Assembly: GCF_019139815.1 (NCBI RefSeq)
Contig: NZ_CP077079.1
Coordinates: 1,364,001-1,428,000, forward strand
DNA: 64,000 bases
Source of the DNA: Pseudomonas asgharzadehiana
GTDB taxonomy: Bacteria; Pseudomonadota; Gammaproteobacteria; Pseudomonadales; Pseudomonadaceae
Direction: 5' to 3'
Shown: in pieces, positions 1 to 10,700 of the stretch
Layout of the letters: each line of letters opens with the position of its first letter
Position numbering within the stretch: position 1 is the first letter of the stretch
Program-made: the position numbers and the translations under genes
The notes under the pieces: model-generated
What the model was told of the DNA's origin: nothing
The model's database searches: none
Seen by the model: the letters and a program-made list of their open reading frames with translations, nothing else

Positions 1-2416
1 AGTGATGGCGGATCAGCGACTCGCTTTGCTGCTTGAGGTAATCGGCCAGCCGCTCGCGCAGGGCCTGTACCTGCTGGTCGGCGGGTAGGGTTTCACCGAG
101 CAGTTTATTGGCCTGCAAGGGGTCGAGAAACGCCAGGACTTTCTCCGGTAAACGGCCCGACAACACCTCGCCGGTGCTCAGTTTCAACACATTGCTTCCG
201 CTAGCGTGCGGGTTGCCGAACTCATGAGCCATGCCGCTGAGGTCGGCGCGCGGGTACACATGCAACGCCTTGCTTTTCGGCCAGCCCTTAAGCTCGGTGA
301 CCATCTGCTCGAACCAGTAGGCGCTCGGGTCCAGGGCCTGGCCGCCGCGCACCTTCTGGATGTCGCTATCGACCTGCCTGGCGCTGTTGAAGCGCTTCAA
401 GGTGTCGGCCAACAGCGGCGGGGTCGGTTGGTTGTTGACGTACAGGTGGCGCAAGGCATCGTGGTCAACGCCACTGATCAGGCGCACTTGCTCAAGCTGC
501 GCGTCGCTCAACCCTTGCGTCTGCGGCCCCAGGCGGCGCATCAGTTGCGCGTCGCTCCAGTGCCGGGGCTGCTCGCCTTCCAGCACACAGGCGCCGTCGC
601 CGTTGAGGCTGACCGCCGGGCGGTAGGCCTCGGGGCGCTGCGGATGCAGCAGGTGATGGGTGTCGGTGATCGGGTCCTGGCCGACTCGGTAGTGGTGTTC
701 GTCGACTTTCACGACCTGTGGGCTGGTTGTGTCGGGCGGCGCTTTGAGGCGGTAGGCGCTCAGGTCCGGGTTCCACAGGCGGCTTTCACCGGTGTGCAGT
801 TGCACCGGCTTGAGGCCTTCGACAAAGGGCGACAGTTTGAGCTTCGCGATCTCTGCGATCTTGCCGCCCCGGTGAAAAATCAGCCCCTGCACAATGTTTT
901 GCGTCGCCGCCAGCAAGTGTTCCTGGGCCTCGATGCGCTGGCCTTGCGCCCAGTCGACAATGCCTTCGAAGACGTCATCGGCCAACTGATAAGCGGTGTA
1001 GGCCAGCATCAATTCCCCCAGCAGCGGCACGAAGGGCGTCAGCACCAGCAGGGCGGCGTTGGTGAGGTCGGTGACGATTTTTTCCAGGTTGTCCCACCAC
1101 GCCCAGCGCGCCATGCGGTCGGCGTAGGCGGTGGAGATGGCCAGTTCGCGCGCGTCATCGACGACCTTGTTCAGCTTGACCCGGTACAGGTACTGCCACA
1201 GGTCATCGCGGGCCGGTGAGCTGGATCGGTTTTGCACATCCTCGCGCACCGCCTGCAACCGCCATTGCAGGTTGGGGCGGGCCACCGGTTGCGCCTGCCA
1301 GGTCGGGCCTTCGACGGGAGGCCTTGGCGTTCTGCGCCATTCGAACAGGCGCTGCTTGAGGGTGTAGAAAAACCGCCCGCGCTGGTCGTGGGCAATGAAC
1401 TGGCTGATGAACCGCGCGTAGGCGCCGGGGAACGCCTCGGCGTTGGCCGGAGTGCCGAGCAAGCGTTGCGTGCAGTCCTGGTGAAACGCCGTGGGCGAGG
1501 CGTATTCCTTCAACGGCTGCTCGGGGTCGTTGGGCATGTAAACCAGCAGTCGCGTGAGGCCTTTGGGGTTGGGTGCGGCGATCACCAGCACGCCGGTGAG
1601 CCTGCAGCCGAGCAGGTCCAGGGTATGCAACTCCACGCTGCGGCCGTCCAGTTGCAGCAGCGGCGCGTCACTGAGCATGGCCTGGATCAGGTCATAGGCA
1701 TCCCGGGCGATGTGTTGTTGCGCCAGGGCCATGTGGGCGGCGGCGTTGAGCGCGGCTTTTTGCTGGGCGACCACTTTGTGCCGCAACGACTCGGCCACCG
1801 TGACGTTGTCAAAGCCCAGCGCGGTGTTGAGGTGTTTCTGGTAACGCGCGCCGATATCCAGCGAGCGACAGAGCGCCTTGAAGGTCTCGGCGCTGAGTGC
1901 CTCACCTGTTGCGCTGTGGGTGAAGGTCAGCAGCCGTTGTTGCCCGCGCGCATCGGCCTTGGATAAAAACGCGAAGTCTTCGAAGGTTTCCGAGGCCGAG
2001 AAATTGTGCAAAGCGGCATCCAGCAGCGAGACGGTGCGGCTCTTTACGCCGTGCTTCACGTCGAGGGTCCACCACGGCAGATCGGCGGGGGCGTAGAGGC
2101 GGATCAAGGTCTGCGTCACGTCGATATCGCCATAGGGGAGCAGGGCCGTTTTGAGCCGCGGCTCGGCAAAGGCGCGCAGGTCGTTGAGCGCGGCGAGTTT
2201 CTGGTCGAGGGTGTTCTGGGTCGACCAATGTTCACCCAGGGCGGTTTTGAAGGCGTTGCGTAATTCAGGCGGCGGCGCTGCGTCGGCGGGGCTTGTGGCA
2301 GTGAGCGCGGTGAGGCGTGGCAAGGCGGTTTCGGCGAGCCAGGCGGGGATTTTCTGCCGGATGAAGGCGTGGTGTGTGCCGAGGTTTTCGGCCACGGGAG
2401 GTACGGGGGAAGCCAT
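1..2416 (-). CDS. Giant DUF6543/dermonecrotic-toxin-like protein, C-terminus outside window
   Basis: The reading frame is open from the ATG at 2416 to the window edge, giving at least 805 codons and no stop. The N-terminus (MASPVPPVAENLGTHHAF) is followed by blocks shared with the downstream gene at 2554-7647, such as the pairs SLLDAALHNFSASETFE/SLLDAALHNFAGHETFE and LDIGARYQKHL/LDLGARYQQHL, so the two are paralogues. A hydrophobic stretch (LLVLTPFVPLLGELMLAY) lies near residue 470. Proteins of this type in Pseudomonas carry the DUF6543 (dermonecrotic toxin-like) region and often end in LRR plus NEL E3-ligase domains. Those C-terminal parts would lie beyond base 1 and cannot be confirmed. There is no signal peptide. 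A hairpin covers its ribosome-binding site. Confidence 0.8.
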   Translation of the reverse strand, partial: MASPVPPVAENLGTHHAFIRQKIPAWLAETALPRLTALTATSPADAAPPPELRNAFKTALGEHWSTQNTLDQKLAALNDLRAFAEPRLKTALLPYGDIDVTQTLIRLYAPADLPWWTLDVKHGVKSRTVSLLDAALHNFSASETFEDFAFLSKADARGQQRLLTFTHSATGEALSAETFKALCRSLDIGARYQKHLNTALGFDNVTVAESLRHKVVAQQKAALNAAAHMALAQQHIARDAYDLIQAMLSDAPLLQLDGRSVELHTLDLLGCRLTGVLVIAAPNPKGLTRLLVYMPNDPEQPLKEYASPTAFHQDCTQRLLGTPANAEAFPGAYARFISQFIAHDQRGRFFYTLKQRLFEWRRTPRPPVEGPTWQAQPVARPNLQWRLQAVREDVQNRSSSPARDDLWQYLYRVKLNKVVDDARELAISTAYADRMARWAWWDNLEKIVTDLTNAALLVLTPFVPLLGELMLAYTAYQLADDVFEGIVDWAQGQRIEAQEHLLAATQNIVQGLIFHRGGKIAEIAKLKLSPFVEGLKPVQLHTGESRLWNPDLSAYRLKAPPDTTSPQVVKVDEHHYRVGQDPITDTHHLLHPQRPEAYRPAVSLNGDGACVLEGEQPRHWSDAQLMRRLGPQTQGLSDAQLEQVRLISGVDHDALRHLYVNNQPTPPLLADTLKRFNSARQVDSDIQKVRGGQALDPSAYWFEQMVTELKGWPKSKALHVYPRADLSGMAHEFGNPHASGSNVLKLSTGEVLSGRLPEKVLAFLDPLQANKLLGETLPADQQVQALRERLADYLKQQSESLIRHH

Positions 2417-2417
2417 G

Positions 2418-2454
2418 ATCGGATGATCCTTGAAGTGCAATGGGATCATCCGAT
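2418..2454 (-). promoter_or_regulatory. Perfect 12-bp inverted repeat covering the RBS
   Basis: ATCGGATGATCC (2418-2429) and GGATCATCCGAT (2443-2454) pair perfectly around a 13-nt loop. In the mRNA of the leftward gene, the distal arm contains the AAGGA ribosome-binding site and ends one base before the ATG. The structure could hide the start site (a translational switch) or be a DNA operator. The sequence cannot tell which. Confidence 0.5.
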
Positions 2455-2553
2455 TATCTGCATGACGCGTTGGAATAAAAGCGTGAAATCTGGGTGTAAA
2501 AAGCGCCGAACAGCGGCGTTTGCGCCGACTAATCAGGAGTGAAAAGTAGCTAT

Positions 2554-5500
2554 TTACAGCCCGGCATTTTGCAGCGCTTCGCGTGTGAGGCGAATGCCCA
2601 GTTCCCGGTAGGGGCGCTGCACCTCTTCATACAATTTTTGCACGGTGGCATCCGACAAGGCGTGGTCGACCAGGATCGTGCTGTCGGCAATCTTCAGGCC
2701 CATGCGCTTGAACTCGTTAAGCCTGCGCACGATCTGGGTGCGCAACTGGGCCTTGCGCTCGGGCGTGGTCTCGGTGGCGGCCCATTCTTTTTGCTCGTCG
2801 AGCAAGTCCGCAAGTTCGCCGCCGGCGTCATCGCGTTCGCGTCGTCGCGCTGCGTATTGATCGGCATGCTTGTCTTCCAGGTGATCGCGCCAGAAGTCTT
2901 GATCAAGCACCCCCTTGACCGCCCCGTCATTGGCCGCGGCGCTGATCACCGATTGGTAGGCGGCATCCAGTTGGTCGCGGGTCACTTTGGCGGTGTTACG
3001 GTAGGCCATGTGTTCGGACAGCCAAGGCAGGTCCAGCCGCGTCTTCAGGCCCGTCTGGTAAGCGAGATACACCTGCACCTCGTCGACCTCCAGCGCGCCG
3101 CTGCCGAACCCCAGCCCCAGGCCACCCTGTGCCACGGGTTGGGTGCGCCGGATGATGTCTTGCTTGGCGAACTCATTGAGCTGCTTCAATCGCCAGGTCT
3201 GCCAGGCCAGTTCGACCAGCTTGTTGTCCCGCGTGGCCAGGCCTTGCTCGGTTGAATCCTGAAGGATATCGGCCAGTAGCGTTTCGATCCCCAGCTTGTT
3301 GAAGACCTGCGCACCCGCATCGGCACAATTGACGGGGGCACTGGCTTCGGCGAAGAACCGTTCGCGCAGTTGGGGGTCACGGTCGATGGCGACCAGCACG
3401 TCCCAGACCCGGTCTTTGAGGTCTTTGCGGCCTTTCTTGAACAGCTTTCGGTCTGCCTCGGTCTGCATGACTTGCGACGGCCGGAGCAGCTTGAGGATCT
3501 CAAAAAAGCCTTGAGAGCCGGGCTGGTTTTCCAGTGTGTTCCACAGCGCTCTGGCCTCGTCGAGCAGTTCTGGTTTCATCTCGTCCAGCCAATACTCGCT
3601 GTCTTCCGGGTCCCCCGCGGGCAGGGTGCGATAGGGGTCGATGCCGGAGGCGCGTCGGTAAGCGACGAAACGGGCTTCGTCGGCATTGGTCAGCGCGGCG
3701 CGGTCCAGCCAGCTATGAGCGATCACGTCTATCGCGGGTGAGCCTTCGGGCAGGACCGGTATCTGTTTGACGCCGGTGTTCAGAAGGTTCAGCTCCAGCG
3801 GGTGTGCGCGCGGCACTTCCATACCCAGCGGCCATTCGGTCACGCCTGTATTGCGCAGTACCAGTTGCTTGAGGTGAGGCAGGCTACGCAGATCGGGGGC
3901 CACCTTCAGGTCCGGGTGGTCCTGCAGGTTGAGGTACTCAAGGTTCCGGCATTCGTACAGTTGCGTGAAGTCCATGTGGCTCCAGGTAATCGGGTTGTGG
4001 CTCAGGTCGACGGTCACCAGATCGCGCAGGGTGGTCATTTGCGTGGGCACGCTGAAGAGTACGTTATTGCTCAGGTCCAGGCCGCGCAGGTTGGGAAAGT
4101 TGTCCAGAAACCCGACGTCGCCGGACATGAACCCGGTGCTCATCAGATTCAACACGGTGACGTGGTCGAAATTGGCCCGCATCCTCCCCAGGCTTCGGAT
4201 ATAGCGCCCCAACCATTTCTCGGACAAATCCAGTAGCCGTCCGCGCGGCATCAAGCCCTGGGCGGTGACACGGCCATCCGCGCGCGCCTCCCAGCACTCG
4301 ACCAGGTCGTCGATGATGCGGTCGCGCATATAGGTTTCGTTCTCGGCCTGTTCGCTGTATTGCGCGGCCTGGGTGGGGCGCCGTTTCCAGCGCTTGAAGT
4401 CTTCCTGCAACTGGCGTTTTTCGGTTTCCAGGGCCTCCAGGATCTGGTCGCCGTTTTCCAGGGCGGCGAGTTCGTCGAGCAGGGTTTGCGCCGGTTCCGC
4501 ACGCAGCCGCGGGAACAGTTTGGCGACGCGTTCTTGCGTGGTCGGCGGGGTGGCGGGGGTGAACAGCCGGCGGAAGGCGCCGAACATCGGTTTTTGCAGC
4601 AGTTTTTGCGTCACGCGTGGGTCGGGCTTGCGCAGGCTCGGGGCCTCCAGCGCGGTACGCCGCTCGGCCGGCGCCTGCAGCTGGTCTTTGAGCCACCGCT
4701 TGAACAACCTTCCCTGGCCGGGTACGTAGTCGACGCTGTCGGCGGGCAAGGCCCGCAGCAGCGCTTCGAACAGGTCATAGTGCGCGGCGGGTGTTTGCCC
4801 CCGCACCTGGTAGCGGCCGTCGTCTTTGCGCAACAACACGATTTGCGTGCCGGCATCCTGCGGCCCGGCCTGGGCGCGCAAGCGACCGGCGGGCGAGTGC
4901 TGGTAAAGGCTGATGTTCACATCGCCGAGGGTATCGCGATGGCGGCGCAGGATGTTCAGCACCATGCGCTCGGTGTCCGGCGTGATCAGCTCATCGTTGT
5001 AGAACCCTTCATAGGCATGGCTGGCGATGCTTTCGTTTTGCAGCTCAGTGGCCAGGTTGCTCACCCGCAAGGGGATGCGCTGCTCATCGCCCATCGCCTT
5101 CACTTCGTCGGGTGACACGCGCAGCATCAGGCGTTGTATCAACTCGGCCGGCAGTTGGGGGTAGCGCCTGCGCAGCAGTTGCGCAGGCGCGGTGTTAAGC
5201 ACTTCATGGGTGCTGTAGAGGTGGTTGAAGATCGAGATGTGCTCGCTGGCCACTTTGGTCGCCAACAGGTCGCGCAGCGCTGCGGTGCGTGCCGCCGGGG
5301 TGTCGGGCAGGGGCGCGGGCAGCAGGGCTTGCAGTTCGGCCTCGGTTAGAAACCCCACGAGCCGTTCGGGCAGCACGCCGGCGTTGATGTCTTGATGGCT
5401 GATGTTGAGCGTGTGGGCCGCATCGCTCGCCGTGCCGTAGGTGATGTGATAACCGGTTAAATCGGGCTCGTAAAATACCTTGATGGCTTTATCCGACGGC

Positions 5501-7647
5501 CAGTTTTTCAGCTCGCTGCTCAATTGTGCCGACCAGTTGAACTCTTCCTGCGTGAGCCCGCCGTTGCGGATTTTCTGGGGCAATTGCTTGGCCTGGTCAA
5601 ACATGTGCATGCGCGTGAGCGTATCGGCCAACAGCGGCGGGGTGGGCTTGAGTTCGACATACATCTGGCGCAGCGCGCTGTCGTCGGTGCCGCTGATGCT
5701 GCAGGCCTGTTCCACTTGCCGGGCGTCCAGCGCCTGGGTGCCGTGCCCGAGGCGGCCGCGCAGTTGCGCGTCGTCCCACGCCCAGGGGTCTTCACCCTCA
5801 TGCACCCAGGCGCCGCTGCCGTTGGGTTCGATCAACGGCGAATAGGCGCCGCGCCGGGTCGCATGCTGGATACGGTGGGTGTTGCTCTGCGCATCGTGTT
5901 CGAGCACCAGGTGCCGCTCTTCCAGGCGCACGACTGTTTGCCCTTGATGTGCATGCAGGCCCAGCGCATCGGGCCGGCTGCCCTCGGGCAGGTGCAGGTC
6001 ATTGCGTACATAAGGCGCCAGGTCCGGGTTCCACAAGCGCGTTTGGCCATTCACTTGTACCGCTTTGAGGCTGTTAACAAAGGCAGAAGGTTTGAACAAC
6101 ACCTCCTTGGCCAGCACCCCGCCGGTGCCCATCAGCGCGAGCTGCAAGACGTCGGTGACCACACTGATCACGTGCTGCGCCGCTTCACCGGCCTGGCCTT
6201 CGCTGAGATCGACGATGCCTTCGAGCACATCGTCGGTCAGTTGATACAGGGTGTAGGCCAGCATCAACTCGCCCAGCCCCGGCACGAACGGGGTGACCAC
6301 CAGCAGCGCCACGTTGAACAGGTCCGACGCGATCTTCAGCACGTTGTCCCACCAGCTGCGGCGCTCCTGGCTGTCGGCCTGGGCGGTGGACACGGCAAGG
6401 CTGCGCCCATCATTGAGGATTTTGTTGAAGCTGGCCTGATACAGATGCGGCCACAGCGCGCCTTTTATCTTCGTTGCCTCGAATTTCAGGAATGGCTTGT
6501 CGACCGGGTCCTCACACCACGCGGGGGCCGGGTCCAGGGGGCTGCGCTCATGCCATTGCACCCTGTACAGGTGCTCGGTCAGCGTGGCGAAGAACAGACC
6601 GCGCCGCGCGTGCGGCACGAACTGGCTGAAAAACTGTTGGTAGGTGTGTTGTGGCAAGTGTTTGCTGGAAGGCAGCGGCGCGTTCAGTTGCAAGCGGCGC
6701 GACAAGTCCATCACGAACTCGCTGCTGGAGGCGTACTGCTTGAGCGGGCTGGCCGGGTCGTTGGGGATATACGCGATGACCTTCGCCACGCTGGCCGCGC
6801 GGTCCAGGTCGGTAGAGATCAACAGGATCCCGGTCAGCGGAGTGTCGAGCATGCTCAGTTGATAGAACGTGGCGCGTTGCTCCGTGCCGTCGAGTACCCC
6901 CATCACCACCGCATAGGCTGATGCTTGCAGGTCGTTGTTCATCAACGCCATCTGCGCGGCGGCCTTGAGCGTGGCCTTCTGGCTGGCGGTGACCAGCCCT
7001 TGCAGGTAACCCTGGGCCACCGGCTCATCGGGCAACAGGAATTGCTTGAGATGCTGTTGATAGCGCGCACCCAGGTCCAGCTCGCGGCACAGGGTCTTGA
7101 ACTGCTCAAGGCTCATTGTGCGTTCGTGGTGCAGGATGCTGAAGTGGCCCCGATAGTCTGGGCGGGTGATGTAGCAGGAGTACCGTTCGAAGGTTTCGTG
7201 GCCGGCAAAATTATGCAGCGCCGCGTCCAGTAGCGACACGTCTCGGGAGGTCACGCCATTGGACAGTTCCAGGGCGTACCAGGGCAGTTTTTTCGGTGTG
7301 TAAATGCGCAGGTAAGTAGTTTTGACGTCCAGGTCCAGCGCGTATTGGTCTTTGATGGCGCGCTTGAGCAACGGCTCGGCGAAGGCATACACGTCCTGCA
7401 CCGGGCGCAGTTTTGTATCCAAGGTATTTTGCGCGGCCCAGGCCTGGCCGTTGAGGGCCTTAGTGGCATGCTGCTGCGCGGTGGCGGTGGCGTACCAGGT
7501 GGGCCGTTGCAGCACCAACTCGCTGAGTGGGTGAAGGCGTTCCAGGTCGGCGTTTTTCAGCCAGTCGGGCGCGGTGTTGTTGATCAGTGCGTAATGCGGG
7601 CCTTTGTCGCTTTGGGCCACGCGCTGGGTGCGGGGAAGTTCGGGCAT
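2554..7647 (-). CDS. DUF6543-LRR-NEL giant protein, putative E3 ubiquitin ligase toxin/effector
   Basis: This is a 1697-residue protein. The N-terminal 900 or so residues resemble its paralogue at 1-2416 (DUF6543/dermonecrotic-toxin-like), with a hydrophobic segment near residues 445-485. Leucine-rich repeats follow at about 1155-1300 (for example LRGLDLSNNVLFSVP, LVTVDLSHNPITW, LEYLNLQDHPDL). The C-terminal 330 or so residues look like a NEL domain: the motif APVNCADAGAQ places Cys1441 in the Cys-x-Asp arrangement used by IpaH/SspH-type ubiquitin ligases, next to helix-rich sequence. NEL proteins ubiquitinate eukaryotic host proteins after delivery by a secretion system. No secretion genes are nearby and no signal peptide is visible, so delivery is unknown. 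The ATG at 7647 gives the full-length frame. Function is inferred from domain order. Confidence 0.82.
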   Translation of the reverse strand: MPELPRTQRVAQSDKGPHYALINNTAPDWLKNADLERLHPLSELVLQRPTWYATATAQQHATKALNGQAWAAQNTLDTKLRPVQDVYAFAEPLLKRAIKDQYALDLDVKTTYLRIYTPKKLPWYALELSNGVTSRDVSLLDAALHNFAGHETFERYSCYITRPDYRGHFSILHHERTMSLEQFKTLCRELDLGARYQQHLKQFLLPDEPVAQGYLQGLVTASQKATLKAAAQMALMNNDLQASAYAVVMGVLDGTEQRATFYQLSMLDTPLTGILLISTDLDRAASVAKVIAYIPNDPASPLKQYASSSEFVMDLSRRLQLNAPLPSSKHLPQHTYQQFFSQFVPHARRGLFFATLTEHLYRVQWHERSPLDPAPAWCEDPVDKPFLKFEATKIKGALWPHLYQASFNKILNDGRSLAVSTAQADSQERRSWWDNVLKIASDLFNVALLVVTPFVPGLGELMLAYTLYQLTDDVLEGIVDLSEGQAGEAAQHVISVVTDVLQLALMGTGGVLAKEVLFKPSAFVNSLKAVQVNGQTRLWNPDLAPYVRNDLHLPEGSRPDALGLHAHQGQTVVRLEERHLVLEHDAQSNTHRIQHATRRGAYSPLIEPNGSGAWVHEGEDPWAWDDAQLRGRLGHGTQALDARQVEQACSISGTDDSALRQMYVELKPTPPLLADTLTRMHMFDQAKQLPQKIRNGGLTQEEFNWSAQLSSELKNWPSDKAIKVFYEPDLTGYHITYGTASDAAHTLNISHQDINAGVLPERLVGFLTEAELQALLPAPLPDTPAARTAALRDLLATKVASEHISIFNHLYSTHEVLNTAPAQLLRRRYPQLPAELIQRLMLRVSPDEVKAMGDEQRIPLRVSNLATELQNESIASHAYEGFYNDELITPDTERMVLNILRRHRDTLGDVNISLYQHSPAGRLRAQAGPQDAGTQIVLLRKDDGRYQVRGQTPAAHYDLFEALLRALPADSVDYVPGQGRLFKRWLKDQLQAPAERRTALEAPSLRKPDPRVTQKLLQKPMFGAFRRLFTPATPPTTQERVAKLFPRLRAEPAQTLLDELAALENGDQILEALETEKRQLQEDFKRWKRRPTQAAQYSEQAENETYMRDRIIDDLVECWEARADGRVTAQGLMPRGRLLDLSEKWLGRYIRSLGRMRANFDHVTVLNLMSTGFMSGDVGFLDNFPNLRGLDLSNNVLFSVPTQMTTLRDLVTVDLSHNPITWSHMDFTQLYECRNLEYLNLQDHPDLKVAPDLRSLPHLKQLVLRNTGVTEWPLGMEVPRAHPLELNLLNTGVKQIPVLPEGSPAIDVIAHSWLDRAALTNADEARFVAYRRASGIDPYRTLPAGDPEDSEYWLDEMKPELLDEARALWNTLENQPGSQGFFEILKLLRPSQVMQTEADRKLFKKGRKDLKDRVWDVLVAIDRDPQLRERFFAEASAPVNCADAGAQVFNKLGIETLLADILQDSTEQGLATRDNKLVELAWQTWRLKQLNEFAKQDIIRRTQPVAQGGLGLGFGSGALEVDEVQVYLAYQTGLKTRLDLPWLSEHMAYRNTAKVTRDQLDAAYQSVISAAANDGAVKGVLDQDFWRDHLEDKHADQYAARRRERDDAGGELADLLDEQKEWAATETTPERKAQLRTQIVRRLNEFKRMGLKIADSTILVDHALSDATVQKLYEEVQRPYRELGIRLTREALQNAGL

Positions 7648-7731
7648 GGGGCGGGTTTTCCGGTGGGGTTAAATCATCAGCCTATCCCTCGAAAAATGGA
7701 TAAAAGTGCAAATAATTGGCGCACTCATCGG

Positions 7732-10700
7732 TTATTGAACCGCGCAGCGCAGAGGCCCGGCGGGTTGCAGATACGGCATCAGCAGCGGGGCCATACCCTT
7801 GAGCACTTGCACCGGCAATGCGGAGGTAAATTTGAAGTTCTGCGCGGTGCTGCCCGGTACGAACGCGGTCAGCGTGCCGAAGTGGTGGTCGCCGATGTAG
7901 AACACAAAGGTGGCGGTGCGGTTGATCGACTTGGAGCTGAGAATCCGCCCGCCCGCGCCGATCGCTTCGATGCGGTTGTCGCCGGTGCCGGTCTTGCCGC
8001 CCATGGCCAGCGGCGTGCCGTCGTCCAGTTTGAAGCTGCCGGCCACGCGTTTGGCGGTACCGGCGTCGACCACTTGGGACAACGCCCCGCGCAGGGCCGT
8101 CGCGACTTCAGACGGCATCACCCGGCGCGCCCGGTTGGGGTCGTTGATCAAGCGCACCTCGTAGGGCGTGCCGGCGGCAAAGTGCAGGCTGTCGATACGC
8201 AGCACCGGGATGCGCACGCCGTCGTTAAGGATGATGCCCATCAACTCGGCCAGCGCGGCGGGGCGGTCGCCGGAGCTGCCGATGGCGGTGGCCAGCGACG
8301 GCACCAGATGGTCGAAGGGGTAACCGACGGCCTTCCAGCGTTGGTGGATATCCAGGAACGCTTCGACTTCCAGCATGGTGCGGATACGGCTGTCGCGGGC
8401 GCTTTGATGGCGGCTCTTGAACAGCCAGCTGTAGACTTCCTGGCGCTCGAACTGGCTGGCTTTGACGATCTCGCTGAACGTCGCGTCGGGGTGATTGATC
8501 AGGTAGCCCAGCAGCCACAGGTCCAGCGGGTGCACCTTGGCGATGTAGCCTTGGTCGGGCAGGTCGTAGGCGCCGGGGCCGTAACTGTCATAGAGCGCGT
8601 CGAGGCGCTTGTCGGTCAGCGGCTGTTGGTTTTTCGCGCCGGCCAGGCGCGAGCGGACGAAGCGGTTGAAGCTCTCGCGGCTGGCCTCGGGCAGCAAATA
8701 GCGGTGCACCGCCGCCAGGCGAATGGCCGTGGGGTGCAGGCCGTCGAGGAACGTTTCGAGGCGCGCCTGGGTGTCTTTTTTCTGGTACTTCTTCCAGAAC
8801 TTGAGCAAAAACGTGGTGCCCTCGCGGTCGGCGAATTGCGCCAGGTATTCCTGGCGGCGCGGTTCGCTGTCGTCCTTGAGCAACTGCGCACTGTTGTTGG
8901 CGCTGGTGTAGGTGCTGTAGCGCACCAGGTCACGCATCAGGCGGATGAACGGCAAGTTGATCGATTCGCGCAAGGCGTCGCGCAGGGTCGGGTTGCGGCC
9001 GTTGTCTTCGTTGCGAAAGTTGTGGAAACGGTGCAGGCCGCCGCCGGTGAAAAACGCCTCGCCGGGGCTGGCCGAATAGGTGCGGTTGAGCGCCGCGTCG
9101 AGCATGTCGGCCAACGGCTTGCCGGGGTTTTGCCGCAGGTAATCCAGGGCCCAGCGGCTGATGTTGTCGTGTTCGGCGACCTCGATTTTTTTCAGCGCGG
9201 CGGGTGTCGAGGCCGCGTAGCGATCATGCAGTTGCGCGACGATTTGCAGGTAAGTGGTGAGCACCCGCAGTTTGGCGGTAGAGCCCAGTTCCAGTTTGCT
9301 GCCTTCGTTGATGTCGAAGGGTTGGTCGGTGTTGTCGGTTTGCACCCGCACGCGTGCGCCATCGGCGGTGCGTTCGAACAGCGTAAAGCTGTAGCGCACT
9401 TGGGGCGTGCTGGCCGGGGTGAGCAGGCGCTCGCCCAGCAGGCCGACCTCAGCGGCGTAGACGGGGTCGGCGAGGTGTTTGAGGTACGCCGTGACCTGTT
9501 CCTGCAACTGGCCCTGCAAGGTGCTGGTGGCCGACAAATCAAGGCGGTCCAGGTCGTACAGCGGGCGGTCAAGCAAAGCCGCCAACCGGCTGCGGGCAGC
9601 GCTGATGCCTTTGTTGGTGTCGATCATCTGCAGGGTCGGCTGTTGTTGCCAATCGCGGTAGCGCACCTTGCTTGCCAGTGCCGCCGTCAACAATGCCGGT
9701 TCCAGCACGCCGTTCTGGGCCAGCAGGCGCAAGTGGCTGTCGGTCAGTTGCGCCAGGTCGTCGCGACCCTTGGTCAGGTAATAGGAGGGCCTGCGCTGGG
9801 CGATCATCAACGACAGCACTTGGCGCAGGGCCAGGCCGCGTTGCGCCAGGCTGGGTGCGTCTTGCGCGCGGCTGCTCAAGGCCTGGTTGACCTGCACGAA
9901 GTCGGCGCCGTACCACACGCGCAAGCCTTCGGCCATGCCGTGCACCTCGCCGTGGCCGGGCACCGCCGACAACGGCACGCTGTTGAGGTAGTCACGCACG
10001 ATGGCTTGCCGGGCGTGCACGGTGTCGGGGCCGTTGGCGTAGGCGCGCACGCTGGCGGAGAGCATCTGGCGGATCTTTTCGCCGCCGCTTTGGGTCAGGC
10101 CGTCGGGTGAGTGGCGGTATTTTTCCAATTGGGTCGCCAGGGTACTGCCGCCCGCGCTCTGGCCGGGCAGGTTCAGCACCCGCGCCACTTGCGACCACGC
10201 CGCCATGCCGAAACGCGGCCAGTCGACCGCCGGGTTGGCCTGGGGGCGCGCAGGGTCGAGCAGGTCGCGGTTCTCGATAAACAGCAAACTGTTGACCACC
10301 AGCGGCGGGATGGCGGCGAAGTCGTTATAAAGCTGCTGCGGGTAGTTGAAGTGGTACAGCGGTGCGGCGCGGCAATCGGTGATCGACAGGCCCGCCTGGA
10401 TTTTTTCCGCATAGGGCACGAACAGGCCGTGGCGCGTGTAATCGAGCAAGGCAGCGGAGAAGCGCGCCTGCTCGACGATCACATAATCGCGCTTGATCAA
10501 CCGCGGCAGCAATTGCGGCAGGTCGCTGTAGCCCAGGCGTTTGTCAAAAGGGCCGGCGCCGGGGTACACCTGGGCGTCGCTGGCGCCTGGGGCGAGGCGA
10601 TAGTCGAGGTCGGCGGCCCACCGGCTGAGCTGGCGGGCCTGCCAGCGGGAGGTGCCCATTTCGCGGGAAAGGGCATAGCCCAGGGCGGCGAGGACCATCA

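Noticed and set aside
5524..6921. 465-codon plus-strand frame opposite the NEL-type gene
   Set aside because: Same shadow pattern. The opposite strand carries conserved blocks shared with the paralogue, so the minus-strand gene is the real one.
7345..10110. 921-codon open frame on the plus strand, opposite the PBP gene
   Set aside because: It is antisense to a protein with clear GT51 and transpeptidase motifs. It has no recognisable domain and the repetitive Gln/Val/Gly/Arg composition typical of GC-rich shadow frames.
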